Program-made: the position numbers and the translations under genes
Source: Nocardia sp. CC227C
GTDB taxonomy: Bacteria > Actinomycetota > Actinomycetes > Mycobacteriales > Mycobacteriaceae
Reading direction: 5' to 3'
Assembly (NCBI RefSeq): GCF_030767025.1
Contig: NZ_JASITE010000007.1
Span: 62,001-126,000, forward strand
DNA: 64,000 bases
Notes under the pieces: model-generated
Seen by the model: only the letters and a program-made list of their open reading frames with translations
What the model was told of the DNA's origin: nothing
Database searches by the model: none
Part shown: one piece after another, positions 57,060 through 64,000 of the stretch
Position numbering within the stretch: the first letter of the stretch is position 1
How the letters are laid out: every line of letters starts with the position of its first letter

Positions 57060-57890
57060 TCACCGTATTCCGCTCAGCCGCCGAATCCGGCGGCTGAGCC
57101 CGGCATCGGCGGCCCCGACCGGGGCGTCTTCCATCGCGGCGAGGGTGAGCAGTGCGCACAGCACGGTGCCGCGCCCGTGACTGCGCACCGCCGCGTCGTC
57201 GGCGATCAGCTCGAGCAGCCGCGCCACCTCGCGGGCACCCGTCGTGAACAGGCCGATGCGGGGCAGGGCCGCCGCCAGCCCGCGCGTCACCGCGAGCAGC
57301 AGGTGGTGGCGGCCGTCCAGATGCGCCCGCTCGTGCGCCAGCACCGCCTCGACCTGGCGCTCGTCCAGCGCGCTGAGCGCGCCGCGGGTCACCACCACCG
57401 TATGCGGCTTGCCCGCCACGCAGTACGCCGCGGGTTCGTCGACATCCAGGACCACCGCGTCGAGTTCATCGCTGTGGCGGCCCGCGATCCGCGCCATCCG
57501 CGCGTGGGTGAAGGTGGTGCGCCGTGCCGTCCACAGCGACCGGACCAGCCGGACCGTCAGAACCGCGCCCGCCGCGACCGTGAGCGCCGCGAGGATGAAC
57601 GCGCCGACCCGCACCGCGTCGCCGTAGCCGCCGACGGCGGCATCGTGCAGCTGTGTGACGCAGGCGTCCATCATCGGCTGGTTCGAGGGGAACAGGCGGT
57701 GATGGAGAAAGTCCACGATCAGGGCGATCACGGCGGCGGCCCAGGATGCCGCGGTGAGCCCGAGGGCGCTGAGCCATGCCAGCAGGGCGGCACGGGGTGA
57801 CGATCCCGCGCGGCTGATCCGGAGCAGCAGCGGTGGGGCCAGGACGGCGATCACGAAGCCGAACACGATCGAAGAGACCGCGGCGCTCAC
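57060..57890 (-). CDS. M56-family (BlaR1/MecR1-like) membrane metallopeptidase
   Basis: The roughly 276-residue protein has about three or four hydrophobic segments and the zinc motif HERAH (residues 186-190) in EAVLAHERAHLDGRHHLLL. Such proteases cut BlaI-type repressors. There is no extracellular penicillin-binding domain, as is normal for actinobacterial members. GTG 57890 is chosen because GGGAGG stands six bases upstream; a GTG at 57953 is in frame. BlaI-type operator 2 lies about 80 bases upstream. The rho gene follows in the same direction after 205 bases. Confidence 0.88.
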   Translation of the reverse strand: MSAAVSSIVFGFVIAVLAPPLLLRISRAGSSPRAALLAWLSALGLTAASWAAAVIALIVDFLHHRLFPSNQPMMDACVTQLHDAAVGGYGDAVRVGAFILAALTVAAGAVLTVRLVRSLWTARRTTFTHARMARIAGRHSDELDAVVLDVDEPAAYCVAGKPHTVVVTRGALSALDERQVEAVLAHERAHLDGRHHLLLAVTRGLAAALPRIGLFTTGAREVARLLELIADDAAVRSHGRGTVLCALLTLAAMEDAPVGAADAGLSRRIRRLSGIR

Positions 57891-57969
57891 CCACACCTCC
57901 CATCCACCGGCTCGAGTGTACGTGCGCTCCCTGAGTGCGCGGTTGCGCGTCACGGGGGGATCTGTTTAC

Positions 57970-57994
57970 GATCTACGTACGTACTACGTAGATC
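57970..57994. promoter_or_regulatory. BlaI-type operator 2, before the M56 gene
   Basis: GATCTACGTA (57970-57979), five-base spacer, TACGTAGATC (57985-57994): a perfect 10-bp inverted repeat. It contains ATCTACGTACGTA, identical to 13 bases of operator 1. Confidence 0.8.
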
Positions 57995-58122
57995 TTTATC
58001 GCGTAGACGAAAGCTTGTGCCGCCCCCTCATCGGCACAGGGGACGCCGTCCGGCAAGCGGCGTCGACGATCGGCGGGCGTGGGTCACCCCCTCATCGGCC
58101 CACTCCCGCCGATTCGGGGCCG

Positions 58123-60348
58123 CTACCGGCGGTCCAGCAGTGCCGTCGCCGCCTCTTCTATCCGAATCTCGTCCAGCAGAACGAGATTCGCGGCCGGTCC
58201 GAGCGGTATGAAACTGTCCGCACTGGTGACGCGGGCGATGGGGCCGTCGAAACCGCCGTCGATCAGCGCCGCGCACACCGCCTCGGAAATGCCGCCGCTA
58301 CGGCGGGTTTCGTCGGCGATGAGCACCCGGCCACCGGCGCGAGCATGGTCGAGCAGATCGTCCACGGGCAGCGGTGCGAGCCAACGCAGATCCACGACGC
58401 GGGCGTGGATGCCGCGCTCGGACAGGCGGCGCGCCACCCGCAGGCTCATCGGCACCCCATTGGCGAAACTCACGATGGTCAGATGTGTTCCGGTGCCGTG
58501 TGCCCGCGCGCGCCCGATCTCCACATGCCGCGGATTCGCGATCGGGGCCGACCACCCGCCGTCACCTTCCCGGTAGAGGTCTCGGGTGTGATAGAGCGCG
58601 ATGGGCTCCAGGAAGACGCAGACGCGGCCGTCCACGCGCGCGGCCGAGACGCAGGTGCGCAGCATAGCGGCGGCGTCGTCGGCCCGAGACGGTGAGGCGA
58701 TCACGACGCCGGGGATATCCCGAAGTGCCGCAAGGGAATTGTCATTGTGGAAGTGGCCGCCGAAGCCTTTCTGATAGGCGTATCCGGCGATGCGGACCAC
58801 GAGTGGATTGCGGTAGCGACCCGCGGAGAAGAACGACAGCGTCGCCGCCTCGCCGCGCAGCTGATCGGCGGCATTGTGGACGTAGGCGAGGTACTGGATC
58901 TCCGGGATCGGAACGAATCCGGCCAGGCCCGCACCCAGCGCCGTGCCCAGTACGCTCTGCTCGTCCAGCAGCGTATCGAAGACCCGGCGCGCGCCGAAGG
59001 TCTGCTGCAAACCCTTGGTCACGCCGTACACGCCACCCTTGCGGCCCACATCCTCGCCGAACACCAGGACGTCGCGATCACGGGCCAGCAGATCCGCGAG
59101 CGTGCGATTCACCGCCTGCGCCAAGGTCATCGGATGTCCGCCGTCGACCACGTCCGGTGTCGTGCGACGCGTATCCGGGCGTGCGGCCCCGAGGCGCGGG
59201 CGTGTTCCGGCCGCCGGCGCGGCCGCGCGCAGCGCATCGGTGCGGACCATGGTGGGCCGGGCGGGAGCCAGCGGCTCCACGACCATCTCCGCGGTCAGCA
59301 ATTTCGGTTCGTGCCGGACCTTTTCGGCGGTCTCGGCCACCCGCGCGCCGATCTCGTCGTATCGGCGCATCACCTCGTTCGCGGTGGCCACGCCGGCGGC
59401 CACCAGCAGCCGCCCGGTCGCCGTCACCGGATCGCGCCGCAGATCGGCCGCCAGGTCGGCGGGGCGACGGTAGGCCGCCTCCACATCCGATCCGGCGTGC
59501 CCGAGCAGGCGCACCGTGCGCAGGTGCAGGAAGGCGGGCCGCCGCCGCTCCCGCACCCAATCGACGGCCGCGGTCGCGGTGTCGAGGGCTTGCGGCAGAT
59601 CCGAGCCGTCGGCGGCGAAATACCGCAGTCCGGGTCGGGATCCGTAGGCGTGCTCGATCCAGCGGCCGGGGGTGGGGACGCTGATGCCGATGCCGTTGTC
59701 CTCGCACAGGAACAGGATGGGCATGGCGATACCCTGATGGGCGGTGTGCACGGCCGCGTTGACGGCTCCCGCCGCCGTGGAGTGATTGGCCGAGGCGTCG
59801 CCGAAACCGCACAGCACCACCGCGTCCGCGGGCCACTCGCACGCCACCCCCAGCTTGGCGGCCCGATCGAGGGCGAAGGCCAGCCCCACCGCGCGCGGCA
59901 GCTGGGAGGCGATGGTGGAGGTCTGCGGAATCACCCCGGCGGCCTTGCTGCCGAAAACCTTGTGCCGCCCACCGGAAATCGGATCGGCGGCCGCGGCCAC
60001 GACGCCGAGCAGCACATCGCGGACGGGATCGGCTCCGGCCACCCGTCCGGCCCGGTGCACGAAGAAGGCCCCCGAGCGGTAGTGCAGCAGCGCCGGATCG
60101 TCGGTTCGCGTCGCCGCCGCCAGTACCACGTTGCCCTCGTGCCCGGCGGACCCGATGCTGTAGTACCCGTGGCCGTCGCGGCCGAGCCGGCGCGCCGTGA
60201 GGTCCAGGTGGCGGCTGGTGGCCTGGGCGTCGAACAGCTCCAGACACCGTGTGCCGGTGAGGGTTCCGGTCGGGGTCAGCGGCTCGTCGCGGGCTCGGGT
60301 CGCCCCCGGCGTCGTCGCGGTGACCTCCGCGCGAAACCACTGGTCCAA
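58123..60348 (-). CDS. Fused alpha/beta E1 component, 2-oxoacid dehydrogenase type
   Basis: The 741-residue thiamine-diphosphate enzyme joins both E1 subunits in one chain. The alpha half has the TPP motif GDASANHSTAAGAVN and CEDNGIGIS. After a Pro/Arg linker near residues 360-400, the beta half has VLVFGEDVGRKGGVYGVTKG, HNAADQLRGEA and AGGRVLIADETRRSGG. It would decarboxylate a branched-chain or similar 2-oxoacid; no E2 or E3 gene is adjacent. TTG 60348 is the only start in the open N-terminal stretch. GAG immediately before it is a poor ribosome site. Confidence 0.88.
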   Translation of the reverse strand: MDQWFRAEVTATTPGATRARDEPLTPTGTLTGTRCLELFDAQATSRHLDLTARRLGRDGHGYYSIGSAGHEGNVVLAAATRTDDPALLHYRSGAFFVHRAGRVAGADPVRDVLLGVVAAAADPISGGRHKVFGSKAAGVIPQTSTIASQLPRAVGLAFALDRAAKLGVACEWPADAVVLCGFGDASANHSTAAGAVNAAVHTAHQGIAMPILFLCEDNGIGISVPTPGRWIEHAYGSRPGLRYFAADGSDLPQALDTATAAVDWVRERRRPAFLHLRTVRLLGHAGSDVEAAYRRPADLAADLRRDPVTATGRLLVAAGVATANEVMRRYDEIGARVAETAEKVRHEPKLLTAEMVVEPLAPARPTMVRTDALRAAAPAAGTRPRLGAARPDTRRTTPDVVDGGHPMTLAQAVNRTLADLLARDRDVLVFGEDVGRKGGVYGVTKGLQQTFGARRVFDTLLDEQSVLGTALGAGLAGFVPIPEIQYLAYVHNAADQLRGEAATLSFFSAGRYRNPLVVRIAGYAYQKGFGGHFHNDNSLAALRDIPGVVIASPSRADDAAAMLRTCVSAARVDGRVCVFLEPIALYHTRDLYREGDGGWSAPIANPRHVEIGRARAHGTGTHLTIVSFANGVPMSLRVARRLSERGIHARVVDLRWLAPLPVDDLLDHARAGGRVLIADETRRSGGISEAVCAALIDGGFDGPIARVTSADSFIPLGPAANLVLLDEIRIEEAATALLDRR

Positions 60349-60478
60349 CTCCGCTTCCCGCTCGCCGATGACCCGCCCGCCTCTCTCTTCGGTCCTGCGG
60401 TATCTGTCCCGTTCTGCGGTGTTTCAGATTAGTGGTGTGCCGCGTTCTCCGGGGAGAATCACGGTACGCGCCCGCGAG

Positions 60479-61033
60479 TCACGCGGGCCAGGAATCGCGC
60501 TCCATCACGTCGATCACGAGTGCGGCGATATTCCAGGCGTCGTCGCCGCCGCGGTGATGGGTGCCCTCCAGCGCGATTCCCGCGAGCCGCAGCGCATCCG
60601 CCATTCCGTAGCGCCGGGAGGTGTCTCGGGACGCGGAGAAGGCGAGCTTGGCATTGGCGTGCCGGGAGCCGAACGGATACGGCACACCGGTGGCCGCGCA
60701 CTGCCGCTGGAACTGCTTGCGGTCGTAGTCGCCCCAACTGGCCCACGGCCGCGCGTCGGCCTGGAACCGCTCACGCAGCAGCGCGCACGCCTCGGCGAAG
60801 GAGGTGCCCGTCGCCACCTGTTCGGGCGTGAGAGTGGTGAGCCGGGTGCAGAACTCGCTCACCGTGGAGCGCTCGGGCCGCACCAGGATGCTGTGCTTCG
60901 CAACCCGCTCCCGGGTCTCGGTGTCGAGGACGCACAGACCGATCTCGATGATCTCGCTCGACTGGCCGGGCGGATCGGTCCCCTCCCAACAGGTGGCCTC
61001 GATATCCACCACATTGAGGAATCGCTCGTTCAT
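60479..61033 (-). CDS. DEDDh-type 3'-5' exonuclease (KapD/ERI1-like)
   Basis: The 184-residue protein has the first exonuclease motif NVVDIEATCWEG (Asp-x-Glu), a middle WASWGDYDRKQF and a late HHRGGDDAWNIAALV with the histidine and last aspartate, all needed for two-metal catalysis. It resembles KapD and eukaryotic ERI1 exonucleases that trim RNA. The substrate is unknown. ATG 61033 is eight bases after TAGCGT on the minus strand, so a leaderless start is possible. Confidence 0.88.
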   Translation of the reverse strand: MNERFLNVVDIEATCWEGTDPPGQSSEIIEIGLCVLDTETRERVAKHSILVRPERSTVSEFCTRLTTLTPEQVATGTSFAEACALLRERFQADARPWASWGDYDRKQFQRQCAATGVPYPFGSRHANAKLAFSASRDTSRRYGMADALRLAGIALEGTHHRGGDDAWNIAALVIDVMERDSWPA

Positions 61034-61089
61034 GCCGTCGGACGCTACCGAGTGGTTCCCGGTGGGCGACACCGATTTTCGTTCGTGCG

Positions 61090-61875
61090 CTACTCGGCGC
61101 GCAGCTTCAACCCGCTGCCGTCGGCCTGGTTGCGCAGGGTGAGCGTGTCGGCCTCGACGGTGGCGGTGACCTTTCCGTCCAGCGCGGTGAGCACCTGCTG
61201 TTCCAGCTCCATGACCTGCGGTTCGCACATCTTCTTGGTGGTGCCGATCTGGAAGGTGACATCGCTGCCGGAGACCTCGGCGGTGCCGATCATCCCATTG
61301 CAGCCGGCACTGCCGGAGACCGCGCCGTCGGCGGCGATGAGCAGTGTCGGGCGCACCTCGTCGATGGTCTGCGAGCGGATCTCCGCCTCGGGGGTCAGCA
61401 CCGCGGTCACCACCCAGGTGGTGCCGGTGAGCGGCTTGTCCGGATGGGCGACCTCGCGATCCAGCAGGGTGACGGTGCTGCCGTTGCCGCTGACGACCAG
61501 CGTGTCGCCGTCCACCTTCCAGGTTGGCCTCGACTTCAGCAGGCCCTCCTGCCAGGCGTCGGCCTGCGCCCGGTCCTCCGGACAGCCCATGAGGGTGGTG
61601 GCGAGCTGATCGGCGGTCAGCACGCCGCCGTCGAGATTCACCGGCCCGGTGGCGGTATTGCAGCCCGCGTTGGCCGTCACCCGGTCTTCCCGGAAACTGA
61701 GCGTCAGGGGCCCGCCGCCCGGAATCGGCAGGCCCTCCACCTCGGTGGACACGAAATCGCGGCCCATCGGAGTCGCCGTGGGGGAGGCGTCGTCGTCACC
61801 GGAGGAGGAACATCCGGCGACCACCATCGCGAGCGCCGCGACGAACAGCCCGCCCCATAGTCGAGTAGCTGGCAT
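61090..61875 (-). CDS. Lipoprotein with two META/HslJ domains
   Basis: The 261-residue protein has a lipoprotein signal ending in MVVAGC (Cys22). Two related META domains follow: the first around residues 35-135 with NAGCNTATGPVNLDGGVL, the second around 145-255 with GSAGCNGMIGTAEVSGSDV. META domains occur in HslJ, linked to heat shock and novobiocin tolerance. The ATG 61875 is seven bases after TACGAT on the minus strand. That promoter lies in the 19-base gap to the upstream lipase gene. Confidence 0.87.
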   Translation of the reverse strand: MPATRLWGGLFVAALAMVVAGCSSSGDDDASPTATPMGRDFVSTEVEGLPIPGGGPLTLSFREDRVTANAGCNTATGPVNLDGGVLTADQLATTLMGCPEDRAQADAWQEGLLKSRPTWKVDGDTLVVSGNGSTVTLLDREVAHPDKPLTGTTWVVTAVLTPEAEIRSQTIDEVRPTLLIAADGAVSGSAGCNGMIGTAEVSGSDVTFQIGTTKKMCEPQVMELEQQVLTALDGKVTATVEADTLTLRNQADGSGLKLRAE

Positions 61876-61882
61876 GGGGCCG

Positions 61883-61888
61883 ATCGTA
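61883..61888 (-). promoter_or_regulatory. -10 element of a probable leaderless promoter (minus strand)
   Basis: TACGAT on the minus strand, seven bases before the ATG of the META lipoprotein. Confidence 0.45.
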
Positions 61889-61894
61889 CGGAGA

Positions 61895-63292
61895 TCAGAC
61901 GGGCATGCCCAGCGCCGATGCGAGTGTCTGCCCGAGAGCGTCGGCGAAAGCGGCGAGCGCGCCCGGGTCGAGCAGTTGGGTGACGACATCGCGATTCGAG
62001 CATCCGGCCGGAGCCGGAACGCCGTTGAGCCGCTCGTCGAGCCACATGGCCGCGCTGGCGGTCCCGCTCACCGCGGCGATGCCGTGCTCACTGAGGAGGT
62101 CGCGGGTGTAGAACACCCGGGCGCTCGGATCCGCGCAGTAGGTGTCGTAGAGGCGGTTCACCGCGTTGATCGGCATCACCTCGTCCAGCGGGGCCTGGTA
62201 GATGTGCAGGGGCGCGGTGGGCGTGCCGCGCCGCCCGAGGGCGAGTTCGTCCAGCACCGGTTGCACTTCCGGGGCGAGCATGGGATCGCCCGGATAGTCG
62301 AACAGCCCCTTGATGTTCACGAACGGGAATCCGGCGAACTGCAGCGCCACGCACTGGCCCTCGTGGACCACCCGCACCGCCTTGCCGAGCGGATTCATGT
62401 ACCTCTCGATGAACCGGTTCAGCTCCGGATACTCGCGGGCGACGCCGAACAGCCCGCCCAGCACCGCGCCGCCGAAGGTGGAGGTGCCGTTGTTGTAGTC
62501 GATGGCGGCGCGGATATCGGCCATGAGCCCGCCCGTGGACGAGCCCACCAGGTCGAGCTCGGGCGCGTATTCGGGCTGTAGTTCGGCGGCGTGCGCGGTG
62601 GGGATGGCGCCGCCGGAATAGCCCCACAGGGCGACGCGGGTGTCGGTGCCGGGCAGCCCGGCGGGTTCGAAGCGCTCGGCGGCCCGGATGCCGTCCAGGG
62701 TGATGCGCCCGCCCAGCGGTCCGGCGGCGTAGGCGGCGTTCGGACCCTGGTGATCGGGCACCACCACGGCGTGCCCGCGTTGCAGCATGGCCTGCACCTC
62801 GACGAATTCCGCGCCGATCACCGGATTGAGCGGGTTCGGCAGCGATCCCATCTGGAGGGTGTAGGACGGTGCGCAGTTGATCGAGAGCGAATCCTCCGCC
62901 ATCTGGAACGACAGCAGCGCACGCCGACCGGTCGGTGCGGGCCGGTGCGGCACGATGACCGTGGCTACCGCCGCGATCGGCTCGTCGCGGGTGTTCGTAC
63001 TGCGGTAGGACAGCTGCCACGCCTTGACGTTCAGCGGAATCAGCCAGAAGTTCGCGAGGTTCACCCGTCGCGCCGACAGGATCTCACCGGGCTGTGCCGC
63101 CGCGACCCGGGCCGGATCCGGATGGTAGAAGCCCGGGTCCAGATACGGGGGCGCGGGCGGAACGGGGAAGGGGAGGGTCGGACTCACCGGTATCTCGTCG
63201 GCTCCCGCCGTCGTCGTCGCCGGGCATACCGCCACGGTCAGTCCCGCCGCTGCCGCCACGCACGCCAGGGCCGCTCGTCTCCGCGTTGTCAT
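61895..63292 (-). CDS. Secreted lipase (LIP family)
   Basis: The 465-residue protein has a signal peptide (RRRAALACVAAAAGLTVAV) and an alpha/beta-hydrolase domain of the secretory lipase (PF03583-like) type. It has HAVVVPDHQGPNAAYAAGP, the nucleophile elbow WGYSGGAIPTAHAAEL, and PLHIYQAPLDEVMPINAV with the acid residue. Such enzymes degrade acylglycerols or host lipids. ATG 63292 is chosen for the signal peptide; GTG 63334 is in frame. It is divergent from a TetR gene, the likely repressor, with palindromes in the spacer. Confidence 0.88.
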   Translation of the reverse strand: MTTRRRAALACVAAAAGLTVAVCPATTTAGADEIPVSPTLPFPVPPAPPYLDPGFYHPDPARVAAAQPGEILSARRVNLANFWLIPLNVKAWQLSYRSTNTRDEPIAAVATVIVPHRPAPTGRRALLSFQMAEDSLSINCAPSYTLQMGSLPNPLNPVIGAEFVEVQAMLQRGHAVVVPDHQGPNAAYAAGPLGGRITLDGIRAAERFEPAGLPGTDTRVALWGYSGGAIPTAHAAELQPEYAPELDLVGSSTGGLMADIRAAIDYNNGTSTFGGAVLGGLFGVAREYPELNRFIERYMNPLGKAVRVVHEGQCVALQFAGFPFVNIKGLFDYPGDPMLAPEVQPVLDELALGRRGTPTAPLHIYQAPLDEVMPINAVNRLYDTYCADPSARVFYTRDLLSEHGIAAVSGTASAAMWLDERLNGVPAPAGCSNRDVVTQLLDPGALAAFADALGQTLASALGMPV

Positions 63293-63373
63293 ATCGCCGT
63301 TGCCTCCACACCCCGCGTCCGCGGGCGCACGCACTCCACTAAGATAGAGAGTGATTGGTATCTATGTTGCGCA

Positions 63374-63390
63374 GACTGTATGGGACAGTC
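63374..63390. promoter_or_regulatory. Candidate TetR operator between lipase and TetR gene
   Basis: GACTGT (63374-63379), five-base spacer, ACAGTC (63385-63390) is a perfect inverted repeat. An AGATA/TATCT pair at about 63342-63362 is a second, looser one. Confidence 0.45.
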
Positions 63391-63459
63391 GATCGGTGTG
63401 TCAACGGTCACGTGCATCCCGGGCCGGTCGACGCGAACGGGAGGCGGGATGATCGACTC

Positions 63460-64000
63460 GTGAGCGAAGATCCGCGCCCGCGCCGGACCCAGCAGCAGCG
63501 CCGTGCCGCCACGGTGGCCAAACTCGTGGCGGCCACCATCGCGGCCATCGGCGAGGTGGGCTATCAGCGCGCCACCGTGCAGGAGATCTGTGCCCGCGCG
63601 GGGCTGTCGGCCGGGGCCATGTTCCGGCAGTTCGACACCCGCCTCGATCTCGTCGTCCGCACCGCGGAGGAGGCGTTCGGCCAGCAACTGGCGGGTTTCC
63701 GGGCCGCCATGGACCATCTCGGCGAGCAGGAGAACGCGCTCGATGTGGCACTGCGCTTCCTGCGCCAGGCGCAGCAGTCCAATCCCATCCACGCGCTGCG
63801 CGAGATCTACCTGGCGGCCCGCTCGGATGCCGAACTGCGCGAACGCATCTCACCGATCGCCGAGAGCTACTATCGCGAGATCGTGGCGGCGCTGGACGGG
63901 GCGCGCCTGCTCGACGACTTCCCGGCCGAGATTCGCGAGCCGCTGTTCTTCATGATGCTGCACATGTTCTCCGGTGAAGCGGTGGTGCGCGGCGTCTACC
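63460..64000 (+). CDS. TetR-family regulator, truncated by the window end
   Basis: The first 180 residues are present. The helix-turn-helix covers about residues 18-62 (VGYQRATVQEICARAGLSAG with AMFRQFDTRLDLV), after an Arg/Gln-rich start. The ligand domain follows and runs off the window. GTG 63460 has GAGG about 15 bases upstream, a little far. It is divergent from the secreted lipase, so that gene is its probable target. The effector is unknown. Confidence 0.88.
   Translation, partial: MSEDPRPRRTQQQRRAATVAKLVAATIAAIGEVGYQRATVQEICARAGLSAGAMFRQFDTRLDLVVRTAEEAFGQQLAGFRAAMDHLGEQENALDVALRFLRQAQQSNPIHALREIYLAARSDAELRERISPIAESYYREIVAALDGARLLDDFPAEIREPLFFMMLHMFSGEAVVRGVY

Noticed and set aside
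52416..57890. Bicyclomycin-like antibiotic cluster with Rho as self-resistance
   Set aside because: No cyclodipeptide synthase, P450 or dioxygenase genes are present, and the PLP-MFS pair matches the lpqS-cysK2-Rv0849 operon better. Inhibitor resistance of the short Rho stays only a side possibility.

Overview
The window is high-GC, densely packed DNA from a mycolate-type actinobacterium. The gene order is closest to Nocardia and its relatives: a pyrimidine operon, then mihF-gmk-rpoZ-coaBC-metK-priA, def-fmt-rsmB, rpe and the rib genes, and uvrC-rapZ-yvcK-whiA-gap-pgk-tpiA. GTG and TTG starts, 1-4 bp stop/start overlaps and an mIHF gene fit this. No rRNA, tRNA, CRISPR array, insertion sequence or prophage was seen.

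Layout. 1-7.8 kb: pyrB (partial)-pyrC-membrane protein-carA-carB-pyrF, one UMP-synthesis operon. 7.8-15.3 kb: a LysE exporter, then mihF, gmk, rpoZ, coaBC, metK and a degenerate priA. 15.3-20.6 kb: an accessory block of small enzymes and their regulators (PPOX, SnoaL-like/LysR, NmrA-like/TetR, PadR, secreted esterase). 20.7-24.1 kb: def-fmt-rsmB, closed by a 17-bp-stem hairpin. 24.5-25.9 kb: an RsbW/SigF-type stress module on the minus strand. 25.9-31.0 kb: rpe, ribE, ribBA, ribH and a PH-like membrane protein with a tandem-repeat N-terminus; ribD is not here. 31.2-39.7 kb: secreted gamma-glutamyltransferase, asparagine permease, FAD dehydrogenase, YcaQ-type protein and an MFS remnant. 39.7-48.1 kb: uvrC-rapZ-yvcK-whiA and gap-pgk-tpiA. 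48.1-52.4 kb: YggT, SRPBCC, PhoD phosphatase, a PARG-type hydrolase and an ACT protein. 52.4-57.9 kb: the most unusual locus. 58.1-64.0 kb: a fused E1 dehydrogenase, exonuclease, META lipoprotein, secreted lipase and a truncated TetR gene.

The 52.4-57.9 kb locus holds a BlaI/CopY repressor, an LpqS-like secreted protein, a CysK2-like PLP enzyme, an MFS transporter, a short second Rho and an M56 metallopeptidase. Two BlaI-type palindromes share a 13-bp core. One lies before the lpqS-like gene and the other, 5.1 kb away, before the M56 gene. In M. tuberculosis lpqS-cysK2-Rv0849 is a copper-responsive operon under RicR; here BlaI/M56 appears to have taken over that role. The embedded Rho keeps its motor motifs but has lost the N-terminal domain and the aromatic residues of the primary RNA-binding site.

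A second theme is start architecture. At least ten genes have a TANNNT hexamer 6-7 bases before the start codon and no ribosome binding site, which is the signature of leaderless transcription. They include uvrC, rpe and several regulators and accessory genes. Operon-type housekeeping genes instead carry clear GGAGG sites or stop/start overlaps. All functional calls rest on motifs, lengths and neighbourhood read by eye; no database search was run.
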